Part shown: positions 22,801-35,725 of the stretch, piece after piece | Layout of the letters: the number at the start of each line of letters is the position of its first letter | How positions within the stretch are numbered: the first letter of the stretch is position 1 | Assembly: GCF_037975245.1 (NCBI RefSeq) | Contig: NC_092573.1 | Location: 9,270,001 to 9,334,000, forward strand | Reading direction: 5' to 3' | Origin: Apostichopus japonicus | Lineage: Eukaryota; Echinodermata; Holothuroidea; Aspidochirotida; Stichopodidae | DNA length: 64,000 bases | Made by a program: the position numbers and the translations under genes | The notes under the pieces: generated by a model | Told to the model about the DNA's origin: nothing | Seen by the model: only the letters and a program-made list of their open reading frames with translations | Database searches by the model: none

Positions 22801-25800
22801 TATTCCAATTGCGACAAGAATTGTAACACATTTCGATAGTATCTAATTTTGAAGACAGGCTTCTTCATGTTGACACTGAAAATGCAGCAGGTTGGAGGTA
22901 CAGCCAACTTTCAACTCTTGAGATATTGTATTTACAAGCTGTTAATGTTTTCACATTCAACTACGCAAGCAGATGCCAATTGCGGACACACGGGGTGCCG
23001 AGCGGTCCGATCGAGTGCGTATATATTTTGTGCAGAATTAAAAAAAAAATACAGCTAAATTGTAATGACTATCGAAAATAATATTTAGGTCATCGTATCG
23101 CCATTGAAGAGTGGATTTTAACCTTTATTGAATGTGTTTTAGTACATGTCCCGTGTCTGTAGGTGAAATTACCAAAATTGTCTTTGGTTTGCAGGTATGT
23201 TTCCTCCTAGTGAGTGTTTCCTACTTTCCCCTTATGGTCTTAAAGTCAAGAAATCAAACAGAATAAGTTCTCTTCTTCATTGGAGGTTTATTGGGTACTT
23301 TAAATATTTCAAAAAATATTTTTCTGGAGGGGGGGGGGGGGGGGGTTGGGGCTATTTATCACTCAAATGAAAAAAAAAAATCAATCATTCACTTCATTTC
23401 AACTGAGCATTTGGAATGAAGTGAACAATTAAACATTTTGCAGAAAAATGTTGAGTTGACGAGACAAGATAAATTGTCGATTAACATTTTGCAGAAAATG
23501 ATTCAATTGCTGTCTGAAGTTCAAGACGTTCAACTGGAATACTGTTAAATGAAAATATTCTCTTTTGTTTCGCTCGCAGTTTATTATCATTCATATTGTG
23601 ACAGACTTCAATAAAAATTGCAACAACTCAAGTTGTTACCAATTGGGACAAGTATATTCCAATTGCGACAAGAATTGTAACACATTTCGATAGTATCTAA
23701 TTTTGAAGACAGGCTTCTTCATGTTGATACTGAAAATGCAGCAGGTTGGAGGTACAGCCAACTTTCAACTCTTGAGATATTGTATTCACAAGCTGTTAAT
23801 GTTTTCACATTCAACTACGCAAGCAGATACCAATTGCGGACACACGGGGTGCCGAACGGTCCGATCGAGTGCGTATATATTTTGTGCAGAATTAAAAAAA
23901 AAATACAGCTAAATTGTAATGACTATCGAAAATAATATTTAGGTCATCGTATCGCCATTGAAGAGTGGATTTTAACCTTTATTGAATGTGTTTTAGTACA
24001 TGTCCCGTGTCTGTAGGTGAAATTACCAAAATTGTCTTTGGTTTGCAGGTATGTTTCCTCCTAGTGAGTGTTTCCTACTTTCCATGGTAAAGTCAAGAAA
24101 TCAAACAGAATAAGTTCTCTTCTTCATTGGAGGTTTATTGGGTACTTTAAATATTTCAAAAAATATTTTTCTGGAGGGGGGAGGGGGGGTTGGGGCTATT
24201 TATCACTCAAATGAAAAAAAAAAAATCAATCATTCACTTCATTTCAACTGAGCATTTGGAATGAAGTGAACAATTAAACATTTTGCAGAAAAATGTTGAG
24301 TTGACGAGACAAGATAATTGTCGATTAACATTTTGCAGAAAATGTTTCAATTGCTGTCTGAAGTTCAAGACGTTCAACTGGAATACTGTTAAATGAAAAT
24401 ATTCTCTTTGGTATCGCTCGCAGTTTATTATCATTCATATTGTGAAAGACTTCATTACAAATTGCAACAACTCAAGTTGTTACAAATTGGGACAAGTATA
24501 TTCCAATTGCGACAAGAATTGTAACACATTTCGATAGTATCTAATTTTGAAGACAGGCTTCTTCATGTTGATACTGAAAATGCAGCAGGTTGGAGGTACA
24601 GCCAACTTTCAACTCTTGAGATATTGTATTTACAAGCTGTTAATGTTTTCACATTCAACTACGCAAGCAGATGCCAATTGCGGACACACGGGGTGCCGAG
24701 CGGTCCGATCGAGTGCGTATATATTTTGTGCAGAATTAAAAAAAAAATACAGCTAAATTGTAATGACTATCGAAAATAATATTTAGGTCATCGTATCGCC
24801 ATTGAAGAGTGGATTTTAACCTTTATTGAATGTGTTTTAGTACATGTCCCGTGTCTGTAGGTGAAATTACCAAAATTGTCTTTGGTTTGCAGGTATGTTT
24901 CCTCCTAGTGAGTGTTTCTAGTTTTCCCCTCATGGTCTTAAAGTCAAGAAATCAAACAGAATAAGTTCTCTTCTTCATTGGAGGTGTATTGGGTACTTTA
25001 AATATTTCAAAAAATATTTTCTGGGGGGGGGGGGAGGGGTTGGGGCTATTTATCACTCAAATGAAAAAAAATCAATCATTCACTTCATTTCAACTGAGCA
25101 TTTGGAATGAAGTGAACAATTAAACATTTTGCAGAAAAGAAGACAGGCTTCTTCATGTTGATACTGAAAATGCAGCAGGTTGGAGGTACAGCCAACTTTC
25201 AACTCTTGAGATATTGTATTTACAAGCTGTTAATGTTTTCACATTCAACTACGCAAGCAGATACCAATTGCGGACACACGGGGTGCCGAACGGTCCGATC
25301 GAGTGCGTATATATTTTGTGCAGAATTAAAAAAAAATACAGCTAAATTGTAATGATTATCGAACATAATATTTAGGTCATCGTATCGCCATTGAAGAGTG
25401 GATTTTAACCTTTATTGAATGTGTTTTAGTACATGTCCCGTGTCTGTAGGTGAAATTACAAATATTGTCTTTGGTTTGCAGGTATGTTTCCTCCTAGTGA
25501 GTGTTTCCTACTTTCCCCTTATGGTCTTAAAGTCAAGAAATCAAACAGAATAAGTTCTCTTCTTCATTGGAGGTTTATTGGGTACTTTAAATATTTCAAA
25601 AAATATTTTTCTGGAGGGGGGGGGGGGTTGGGGCTATTTATCACTCAAATGAAAAAAAAAAATCAATCATTCACTTCATTTCAACTGAGCATTTGGAATG
25701 AAGTGAACAATTAAACATTTTGCAGAAAAATGTTGAGTTGACGAGACAAGATAAATTGTCGATTAACATTTTGCAGAAAATGTTTCAATTGCTCAGACGG

Positions 25801-27987
25801 AATGAAGGTAACAATTGAACATATTGCAGCAAAATGTACAATTGACGAGATATGATAAGTTGTCAATTAAACATTTTGCCGAAAATTGTTCAATTGCTCA
25901 GTTAAAGCAACTGAGCAATCCAACATTTTTCTGATTTTTGATAAGATTTTATCTTGTTATCTAAACAATTTACTGAAAAATGTCATCTTATGGGGCAAAG
26001 TTCTTCTTATGTTGATGGCACTTTTATGCTTCCGTAGATTAGCATTGCACGTTTTACTTGTATACTATTAAATATTAAACGTATATCCTGAACTTACTTG
26101 AAGCTAACGAACATAGTCAACCCATCCAATAGTAAAATTAATGCATAAATTATCCAAATTGAAGCTGGCAAACGTTGTACAGTAGTTCTATTAGACATTA
26201 TTATTTTTTCAAAATCATACGAAGTTTTGTATGGTGGAGTATAAGGATCGCGAGAAACAATTTCTCAATGTGACAAGGAAAACGTGGTAAATATGACTGA
26301 TTATAGGTCAATTTTGACCGAAAATTTTAGGTCATTCACAAATTACAAGAATATATGTAAATTAGAGTGCGACAGTCGGAAAATAAGAGTGCGAAAGACG
26401 AAAATTTCGACTGTTGAACTAAAATTTTCCACATGTCCCGTGTCTGTAGGTCAAATTAATACCAAAATTGTCTTTGGTTTGCAGGTATGTTTCCTCCTAG
26501 TGAGTGTTTCTAGTTTTCCCCTCATGGTCTTAAAGTCAAGAAATCAAACAGAATAAGTTCTCTTCTTCATTGGAGGGGTATTGGGTAATTTAATTATTAC
26601 AAAAAATGACCAGTTCAAGCTGGAACTAGATCGCGATCCGTGTCACCATAAGCGTAAGACGGTTCAGAGTATGAGCCTTGAACAGTCATCAACCTGAAAA
26701 CATATATCACATGTAAATAGGTTTGCCTCAAAGACGTTCAACTGGAATACTGTAAAATGAAAATATTCTCTTTGGTATCGCTCGCAGTTTATTATCATTC
26801 ATATTGTGAAAGACTTCATTACAAATTGCAACAACTCAAGTTGTTACCAATTGGGACAAGTATATTCCAATTGCGACAAGAATTGTAACACATTTCGATA
26901 GTATCTAATTTTGAAGACAGGCTACTTCATGTTGGAACTGAAAATGCAGCAAGTTGGAGGTACAGCCAACTTTCAACTCTTTAGATATTGTATTTACAAG
27001 CTGTTAATGTTTTCACATTCAACTACGCAAGCAGATACCAATTGCGGGACACACGGGGTGCCGAACGGTCCGATCGAGTGCGTATATATTTTGTGCAGAG
27101 TTAAAAAAAAATACAGCTAAATTATACTGATTATCGAAAATAATATTTAGGTCATCGAATCGCTATTTAAGAGTGGGTTTTAACCTTTATTGAATGTGTT
27201 TTAGTACATGTCCCGTGTCTGTAGGTGAAATTACCAAAATTGTCTTTGGTTTGCCGGTATGCTTCCTCCTAGTGAGTGTTTCCTACTTTCCCCTTATGGT
27301 CTTAAAGTCAAGAAATCAAACAGAATAAGTTCTCTTCTTCATTGGAGGTTTATTGGGTACTTTAAATATTTCAAAAAATATTTTCGGGGGGGGGGGGGGT
27401 GGGGCTATTTATCACTCAAATGAAAAAAAAAAATCAATCGTTCACTTCATTTCAACTGAGCATTTGGAATGAAGTGAACAATTAAACATTTTGCAGAAAA
27501 ATGTTGAGTTGACGAGACAAGATAATTGTCGATTAACATTTTGCAGAAAATGTTTCAATTGCTCAGACGGAATGAAGGTAACAATTGAACATATTGCAGC
27601 AAAATGTACAATTGACGAGATATGATAAGTTGTCAATTAAACATTTTGCAGAAAATTGTTCAATTGCTCAGTTAAAGCAACTGAGCAATCCAACATTTTT
27701 CTGATTTTTGATAAGATTTTATCTTGTTATCTAAACAATTTACTGAAAAATGTCACCTTATGGGGCAAAGTTTTTCTTATTTTGATGGCACTTTTATGCT
27801 TCCGTAGATTAGCATTGCACGTTTTACTTGTATACTATTAAATATTAAACGTATATCCTGAACTTACTTGAAGCTAACGAACATGGTCAACCCATCCAAT
27901 AGTAAAATTAATGCATAAACTATCCAAATTGAAGCTGGCGAACATTGTGCAGTAGTTCTATTAGGCATTATGATTTTTTTCAAAATC

Positions 27988-27992
27988 ATACG
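27988..27992. repeat. 5-bp target-site duplication (left) of LINE fragment
   Basis: ATACG here and at 28,791-28,795. Empty sites in other array units read AAAATCATACGAAGTTTTG, so exactly this position was the target. Confidence 0.75.
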
Positions 27993-28596
27993 TTTCTTGG
28001 TATTAATATTGATAGCAAACTCTCTTGGAATAACAATATTTCGTCAGTATGTAACACTGTAGCAAAAAATACTGGTATATTATCTAAACTGAAATATTTC
28101 CTCCCACAGCATGTCCTTAGAATGCTTTATCAAACACTAGTTCTGCCACACTTATCCTATTGTACAACTATTTGGTCTGGTACATACAATGTTAACATTG
28201 ACCGCCTAAATATTCTCCAAAAGAGGGTTATACGTCACATTGCTAATGCCCCACCACTTGAACATACTAGTGGAATATTCAAGTCCCTAAATTTATTAAA
28301 ACTCGGTGATATTATAACAGTCAAGGTTGCTGCCTTTGCTTACAAAGCATGGAATGGATTACTGCCAGTCATGCACTTTTAATGACTTTATTTGTAGTAA
28401 CAGAGTCTTACATAACCATCACACAAGACAAGCCAACAACGCTCATTGCAATTTTTACCATAGTAACATAGGGAAATTCGGTCTTCATAACAGAGCAATA
28501 CAAATCTGGAATGATCTATCAAAAAAATTGAAGTTCATAACTTCAAAACCCACATTCACCAGACATTTGAAAAGGGAATTTATTAACTCGTACTAG
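27993..28596 (+). pseudogene. Reverse transcriptase C-terminal fragment, frameshifted
   Basis: The first frame (27,993-28,382) begins FLGINIDSKLSWNNNISSVC, followed by GILSKLKYFLPQHVLRMLYQ and LSYCTTIWSGTY, the thumb region after the catalytic palm of jockey/CR1-type reverse transcriptases. A one-base shift near 28,376 moves the remainder (NHHTRQANNAH, FGLHNRAIQIWNDL, ending REFINSY at the stop 28,594-28,596) into another frame. The catalytic domain itself is absent, so the fragment is dead. Confidence 0.88.
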
Positions 28597-28790
28597 TAAT
28601 ATTTTATTACTATATTACTGTATAATATTATTACTGTATATTTAATCCTTACGTATATTCTGTATTATCAATATTTGTTCATATTTCTTTTCTTTTCTCC
28701 CAGGGAGTCTCCTACCTTGTTAAGTCTTTTATGACTTTTTAGGAGACTTCCTTTCCCTTTGTACACAATTGGTGATAAATAAATGAATGA
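27993..28790 (+). mobile_element. 5'-truncated non-LTR retrotransposon (LINE) insertion
   Basis: About 800 bp inserted into a type-Y unit of the array. It contains the 3' end of a reverse-transcriptase ORF, a ~190-bp 3' UTR and a simple tail (AAATAAATGAATGA). The uninterrupted unit at 21,371 and 26,210 shows the pre-insertion sequence. The 5' end is lost, as usual for target-primed reverse transcription. Confidence 0.88.
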
Positions 28791-29119
28791 ATACGAAGTT
28801 TTGTATGATGGAGTATAAGGATCGCGAGAAACAATTTCTCAATGTGACAAGGAAAACGTGGTAAATATGACTGGACCGAAAATTTTAGGTCATTCACAAA
28901 TTACAAGAATATATGTAAATTAGAGTGCGTCAGTCGGAAAATAAGAGTGCGACAATCGAAAATTTTGACTTTTGCACTAAAATTTTCCAAATATCGTCAG
29001 TTTTACCAGGATTGGGGGAGTGTGACCCCACACCGCCCCCTCTAGCGACGTCCCTGGTAGTACGGCGTGCACTGTGCATATGTCATGATGCACTCAGTTT
29101 AATATACATAGGGTTTGAC

Positions 29120-29503
29120 CATAGGCGTACGGGACCATTTCGGTTTGTGGGGGAGCAGTGTTCCCTGTTAATAATTTTGGGCGATAGTGCAAAAAGCATG
29201 GTAGCCCAGATGAGCTACGCTTACGAGAAAATATTCGGGCATCATGATGCTAAATAAAGAAAATCATTAGGCTTATAAAGTTATATTAATATTAATGTCA
29301 CAAAACAAATAACACAGAACGCTCTCCACGGAATTTTCGGGCAAAAATATGAAAAGATTCGGGCAAGCTACTACATATTTATATATATTTTTCTCCTCTT
29401 AGGCTGCCCGAATTTTTCAGGACTTTTGCCCGAATTTCTTGTCCTCTGGAAATTGGGGGGGCAGTCTGCCCCCTGCCCCCCCCCCGCCTCGTACGCCTAT
29501 GGG
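29120..29503. mobile_element. Small MITE with CCATAGGCGTACG inverted ends
   Basis: Left end CCATAGGCGTACG and right end CGTACGCCTATGG are perfect inverted repeats of 13 bp, about 384 bp apart. The internal sequence is shared with the element at 13,413-14,072 (and its copy at 53.4 kb). A clear target duplication was not found. No coding capacity. Confidence 0.75.
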
Positions 29504-30165
29504 CGTGACTTGTTCCTATACACAACGCGGTGTACCATACGTGTGCAGTTTGCATGTAGGTTATTTGTTTATACTGTATATATATTTGTATATAAAAGTT
29601 AAGTTTTATGCCGGCAAACACTTTACCTATCATCTCTTCGCTGTTGGTGAATATCACGTCTTAAACTACGATTTAAGAAACGGCTGGTTCAAACATCTCA
29701 CTAATTCTTTCGGCGACTTTAATTCATATTCATTTAGCACAATAGCATTTCCTTGGTATAAACTCGTACAGGGATTATACGACGTGTCTACGCGGCGTCT
29801 ACGCGGCAATTTGTTTGTCAACGAGTTTATACGGGGTTGTACTTTTTAATACGACTTTTTATACGATCATGTGCGCGTACACATATCCAGTAATTTACGC
29901 GAGCGGGACTGTAGACTATTTTTTTAGGAGTATTTATATAATTTCATTTCATTTATATTATTTATATCATATCATGAAGCTGCATGGTGATCGGCTGAAA
30001 ATGAATGCCGTTATTAAATAGAATCCGAAACCGGTAATAAGTTTAATTCGTATGGACATTAAATCAGCAATTATTTCCAGTATGGCCTATACCATAGTCG
30101 GATGTGGCTGAATTGTTGTCGGAAGTGAAAATATGCAGAAATATATTCCCGCAATACAATTGGTC
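29504..30165 (+). other. Intergenic DNA, nothing recognised
   Basis: ORFs here (29,439-29,849 and 29,815-30,021) begin inside the MITE or lack any recognisable similarity. No repeat stands out. Confidence 0.5.
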
Positions 30166-30500
30166 AAATATTTGTCAGCAATAAATCGAATATATGTATA
30201 TATGTCTGCATTAAATTAAATATATGCTGACTATAAATCGACTATATGCTGACATTAAATCGAAAATATGCCAACATAAAATTAATTACAGGCTATGCCC
30301 TCTTAAAATTGATTTTATGCCAGCATTATAATTTGAATATATGCCAGCATTTATTTGAATATATGCCAGCATTAATTCGAATTCATGTCTACATGAAATC
30401 AAAGTTATGTAGATATAAAAATGTATTTGATTCAGAATTAATGTCAGTATTAAACCGAATTTATGTGAGCATTAAATCGAATATATGTCGGCATAAATTT
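30166..30500 (+). repeat. Degenerate ~21-24-bp tandem repeat
   Basis: Variants of ATATATGCCAGCATTAAATCGA recur about a dozen times with substitutions (TGTCTGCATTAAA, TGCTGACATTAAATCG, TGTGAGCATTAAATCG). The 121-aa ORF at 30,246-30,611 runs through it and is not considered a gene. Confidence 0.75.
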
Positions 30501-32297
30501 CCTAATTTTGTCCACTGTGGCCAACCATATACGGTCTCTATGATCAGGGAACTGCTTCAAGTTATTAACAAATCCAGAAATCTCACTGTATCAAGGAACA
30601 CACTTAATTAACAGCGCATAAATTTAAGTTAAGGGGGGAATGGGCAGATACAACCTTGAGCTGTTGCCAGCCTAGTGTTTATATCAGGGGCAAGCCCGGG
30701 ACGCTCTAAAGTGTGTTAATTTATTAATAGATCGACATTCAGGTTAACTTGTACAGTACGAACAATGATTACATAGTTTCAAGCTGGATCTCTCCAAAGG
30801 CGGGAAAAAAGCTGGATCTGTTCAAAGTAGTGGTTATTGCTATATACTGACTGAGTCACTACTCACTGGGTTATGACGTTGACTGTCTGTGATTTCTTCA
30901 TCATATCTGATTGTATGATCCCTGAGACAACCGCAAAGGCCTCTTTACTGAAAGTTTTCGGACCGGCCGATAACCAAATGAGGCAAAGTCTGGACGTTCG
31001 CAATCTGAAGCCAAATTATATTCGTATCTAACCGTTTTTCGATTTAATATTAGATTGTTGATCAAGAGGTAAGTTCCATTTGCCTTTTTTACTTTACCCC
31101 TTATGTGTAGCTACTCATTAGCTTAATAAATATATATATATACATATTATAAGCGTTGGTAAATATATCACCTAGGTCTAGGACGTCTCAGACTAAAAGA
31201 CCTTTATACCTACGATCGACCGTTTCTTCATCATCATCCTAAAACTTACATAGCCTATTGTATTTAAAGCAACCAATCAATCTGATGTTAGAAAGTCTAT
31301 AGTAAACTAATGTATAATCTCGACCACCACATGTGTTTAAAATGAAGAAATTCTAAATATCAAAATTTCCAAAATATTTCAGAAAAGATATCTTTACACA
31401 CTGTGTTGTATTTGCCAGTGGCCTAACCACATCGGCTGTTACGGATTTCCAAGGTATAATTAGAAGACAACTAATTGTAATTGTTTGTTTCATGTTTTCT
31501 TAAGAAGCATTTGAGTAACATTTAAGTCTTTTTTAATAATTTTTGGTGCTTTAAATGTGGATTTTAAGGCTTAAGTTTGGCAATGACTAGCCATGGCGTG
31601 GCCAAGGGGGTCTTGACTCTTGTTAACTAAATACTACTAGTAGTAGTACTAATTACTATGTAGCTTTAAGTTAACTTAGGCTACGTGGGTACAGTTAGGG
31701 CATTACACGCCTAATCTTGCAGTCTCAAGGTTGATTTAGCAATGTGGTCACAGGGAAAGGCTGTGAATTACATACATGTATGATGTAGATGGAAGGAGGA
31801 CCTCATGTTAGGGAGATAACTGACTATTGCAATAGAAAACCAGATAGCTGCACACTTATTGAAGAACACTATAGTCTATAGGTCAAATCAGGGCACAGTG
31901 GCTGGAATGAATTCATCTGAAATTGCAACAATAGTCAAGTAGCTAGGCTACACTTTATTTCTTGTGACTGCTGTGAGCAACTACCTTGAGTTTGTAAAAT
32001 TAGATAGGATTGGATCTACAGCAGGTATTCAAAGTTAATGTAGTTCTTGCAATAGACCAGCCTCTTTCCAGTGAGACTTTGCCTCATTAACATAACAATG
32101 CATATCACATGAAATCACTCTATGTATACTTAAATGAGTTTCCTCATTGTTGTATTAAAATTCAAAGACTATAGTAATATAACATTGGGTATATTGTTAT
32201 ATGAATATTTAACATAATGAATCTTGAAAATGGGTTAAGCCTTTTTGTAATATGATTGATATGTTATGCTAAATATTAATTATGCATTGCTTTTCAG
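30501..32297 (+). other. Presumed promoter region, 5' UTR and first intron of the SET gene
   Basis: A good donor (GATCAAGAG|gtaagt, exon end at 31,068) without a coding frame upstream could close a non-coding first exon spliced to 32,298. This is inference only; no promoter motif is decisive. Otherwise the stretch is AT-rich without recognisable features. Confidence 0.3.
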
Positions 32298-32405
32298 TCC
32301 TAATTATGAGAAGAAAGAGAGAAAAGCCGGAGGAAGTGGCACGGTCATATGTAAAAACAAAAAAAGACAGAGATGGCTTTCTCGTACAGCAAGTTCCCCT
32401 TAAAG
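32298..32405 (+). pseudogene. KMT5A-like SET protein, first coding exon (gene disrupted downstream)
   Basis: Acceptor ttttcag, donor AAAG|gtaatg in phase 1. From the ATG at 32,306 it encodes MRRKREKPEEVARSYVKTKK, then DRDGFLVQQVPLKG. This resembles the stretch just before the SET domain in KMT5A/SETD8 (basic start, x-Y-I-x-x-K-x-D-x-x-G-L, K-G-x-G-V-F). The phase-1 end joins GGAAGAGGC in the next exon to give KGRGVF. Intact by itself, but marked as part of a disrupted gene because the third exon is broken. Confidence 0.72.
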
Positions 32406-35400
32406 GTAATGTCCTGCAATTATTTTTTGATATACTATTTATGTACATGACTGATTCAACTTAACTTGCAATTTACCTCTTTTGCACTGCTATTAATCCC
32501 ACCTGCCCTAACCGTGATGTGGGCCTTAAGTGTTAATTAATGTGGAAGGTACAGTTCACACGGTTGATGAATTGTTGTGACACATTTCCTGCTCCAATTT
32601 GTTAAACAATGAAAGAGAAGGAGTCTTTAAACAAAGCCTATCTCTGAGATTGGATTAAGTTCTAATTCTAATGCAATTTACTGCAGCTAGAAAATTGACC
32701 CTGACACATCCTGAATAAAAAATTAAGAATATTTTTATTAATAATAATTCTAAGAAAAAGCCAAAGGCATAATTAGAGGATCTTTATGAAAATAGTCAAG
32801 CTTATAATCTACATGGTTCATTATCTTGGTAGGGGTGGGGGTGGGTTGGTCACACTATTAACCTGAAATTTGTGAAATTATTAGTGCTTGTACAGGTTCT
32901 CTGGAACCTTACCGACTGATAATTATCTATATCCAGAAGTGCTACCAGCTTGCTCCAGTCCTTTTTTTTCACAATTTCTTTTTTAGCTGATTCATGATCT
33001 TCAAGCACAAAGCTCTAGCATACTATATTTGACACTGATTGCACAAAAGATTTAGAAAAAAACATTAATAAAACCTTTTAATTTAATTATGTCTAAGTGC
33101 ATTGGTATACCATAGAGTGACCTGAATCCAGGTCAACAAAATGTAATCTGTACTATCTACAACTTAACAAGCAATGGAGCCTCAAGCTATTTGTAGGTTC
33201 AGGTAACCATACCCTGCTATGGATTTACCTCCATGTATAAACCAACCCATTTAAAGGGAATTGTTAAGAGGCATACAGTTACCTAAAATTACCTTGATGT
33301 TTCAAAACACAGATATTGGATGTTTATAGCTTTAAACAAGGGATCAATTTGTAAGAATTAAGGAAATTAAATACAATTTATTTTAACTGTAAATCATATA
33401 ACTAAAAGAACATGCATGAAGTAGCAAAGAGTGTATTTGAAGGTCCTTTAAATATAATCTCCAACTGGCCTTTACAGACAATAGATACAGTTACATTAAA
33501 AAGTAAAAAATCAGGAGCACCATTCAATTAGTCAATTTTCATTCATGCACACTAAGGATACTTGATCCTAAGCTGAGATGATCAGCTATTTACCATATCC
33601 CTCTTACACCCTCATCTGCCCTGATCTGAAGTTTCCCTGCATCGTCATGAATTATGGATATGTTCAACCAAATCCATTGCTATTTCAGGGAAGGTAAACC
33701 TTTGGAAACATTGACATTTTTGTTATAAAATAACCCAAACTGATCCCTGAATTTAACTTTCACTAGCCTGGTCAGTAACTTTTTGACCATAAACATAACT
33801 GCTTGAATTTGAGATTCAGCATATCAAATTGTCAAAGAAAACTGGAAATTTCCAATGCTATGGTTATTAGTCTGTTGCACAGATGACATAAATAGCAATG
33901 GCACAGTTTGCAACTTGGCTTACAGTACAATTATCATGTTGTCAGTATGGGTTAACAAACCATTTCAGGCAATTTAATCTAGTAATATAATTCTAATTGG
34001 TCTGGGTTGAAAGCGTGTTACACTCCGTTGAATCCCCTGATTATTTCAGGGTGTGGATAAGATTTTTTTTTTTAGGTTACTTGGTTTAAGTGTCACTAAT
34101 AGGTGACGTGTATTCACATAAATTGCATACCAGCAGTTACCACATACTAAGTACTATTACATTGCAACATTGGAAACCTGTTTTAGATATAATGCAATCT
34201 TGATTTCATTGACATTGGTTGTTGAAAATTCTTCAATTAAATTTTAATTTGCTGTCATTAACTAAACTTTTTAACAAGGATTAAATAAAGTAACATGTTA
34301 AAGCTTGGTGATCATGTGTACAGCAGACCCACAGCTAAACTGTGCAACCAACCTCCGAAGCCAAATGTGCTTGTTGCTTATGACATACTAAGTGTCCACT
34401 AATATTTGACAGTGAAATACTACAGTTCCCAATACACTTAAGATTGGAATCCATCACCATCCCGAGCCAATGGAATTGAATGAACCACACAATAGTTTCA
34501 CTACTGCCAATTCTTCACAGATAAAGAAGAATACACATCTTTTATCACTAAATTTTCAATCATCTTACTATTGTTTCAAATGTAATGTAGCAGAGTGTGA
34601 TTTACTCTACATATGCCTGCACTCCAAAACCTACAATCTACTTCACCATGTAGCATGTAGACTCCAGCCCTTCATACATTCTTAGCTAAATTGCAGTCAA
34701 GGCCAAAGTACTCTGAGTATGGAATAACCTGAATGCTATGTCCCAGTACAGTATCTTGGTACAGTATTGAGGTTCAGCTAATGTTATACAACTCTCCTTG
34801 AGCACGCTACTGCTTAGCTACATAAAGAGAAAAATGGGAATTTTAATACCGACACCCCTTCCCTCTCCCTTTCTCCTCCAATATTATTAATATTGATTAA
34901 ATGGTGTGTTGTGAAGCACATGTTATGTCACAAACAATTTTAAGTTTGCCTAATTTGGTTGAGAATGGTGGCATTCACTGATTTGCTGATGCCACATGTC
35001 CAACCATGCACACCCATGCTCCTGGACACATTCAGATTTAAACAAGGCAACATTTACAATGAACACTCTGTATGTGCATGGATACAATGTCACATACTGT
35101 ATGTGACCAAACAATGCCGGACAAGTGACTGGTTTAAGTTAAAGGCAGTCTGTATCTATATGACTATATGTCCCAAATTATAGCATGATATAAATATAGG
35201 AGTTTTAAAATAAAAATACATTCCTGGGGTGTTTACTCTCTAAATTGTTCTCTGACATCCTAAGTGAATGTACATGATGGGTGTATGTCTCATTGAGGTA
35301 ATTAATTCCCTCCAGCCTCCAGGGTGTTAATAAAAATATTTTAAGAATTGTTACCAAAGGTAACCATATTTGAAATCTGACATATTTGGGGCCAATACAG

Positions 35401-35725
35401 CATATCATTATATGCAACATGCAACTAGCAGATTTTAAGAGGAGCGTTGAACTTTTTACATGGAATGTGCTTTATGAAAGATACATATTAGGTTATAGGT
35501 TTCTTCAATCCTGTGAGTTACTTAGATATAATGCAATTGTTTTTATTACAAAATGACATGATCAGCTTTATTTCAAGTAAAACAAGTGACTGACCTTTGT
35601 GTGACCTCAGTAAGCATCGTAATGTTCTAATGACAGCTCAAGTATACTATTTCAAAGGGCCTTCAAGAGTGTATGTTAGTACTAACAGCTATCTAAGGTT
35701 TTCTATCGAAGCTAAATGTAGCTAT
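32406..35725 (+). other. Long SET intron, first part, nothing recognised
   Basis: AT-rich intronic DNA. Short ORFs (34,470-34,685; 34,959-35,183) are without similarity. No clear repeats seen by eye. Confidence 0.5.

Larger units (their letters stand above)
19801..28990 (+). repeat. Mosaic tandem array of 0.6-1.0-kb units
   Basis: A ~120-bp core beginning ACATGTCCCGTGTCTGTAGG recurs at about 19,814, 20,593, 21,593, 22,369, 23,144, 23,998, 24,842, 25,431, 26,431 and 27,206. Spacings are 779, 1000, 776, 775, 854, 844, 589, 1000 and 775 bp. Two unit types share this core. Type X (~776 bp) carries GCGTAAGACGGTTCAGAGT and GGTCCGATCGAGTGCG. Type Y (~1,000 bp) carries a poly-G tract, TTGGGGCTATTTATCACTC and a small hairpin TTGCTCAGTT/AACTGAGCAA. 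The 854-, 844- and 589-bp units begin as Y and switch to X. The array stops at about 28,990, just where the next core would begin. Repeated 60-90-aa ORFs are unit translations without known similarity. Confidence 0.93.

Noticed and set aside
21446-26556. Recurring 60-90-aa ORFs in the array (for example at 21,446, 22,849, 24,547, 26,284)
   Set aside because: They recur because the units recur, change frame or length between units, and match nothing known. Not called as genes.
29439-29849. 136-aa ORF
   Set aside because: Starts inside the MITE end (Gly/Pro runs from G/C-runs), with no similarity or splice context.
30246-30611. 121-aa ORF
   Set aside because: Runs through the degenerate 21-24-bp repeat.
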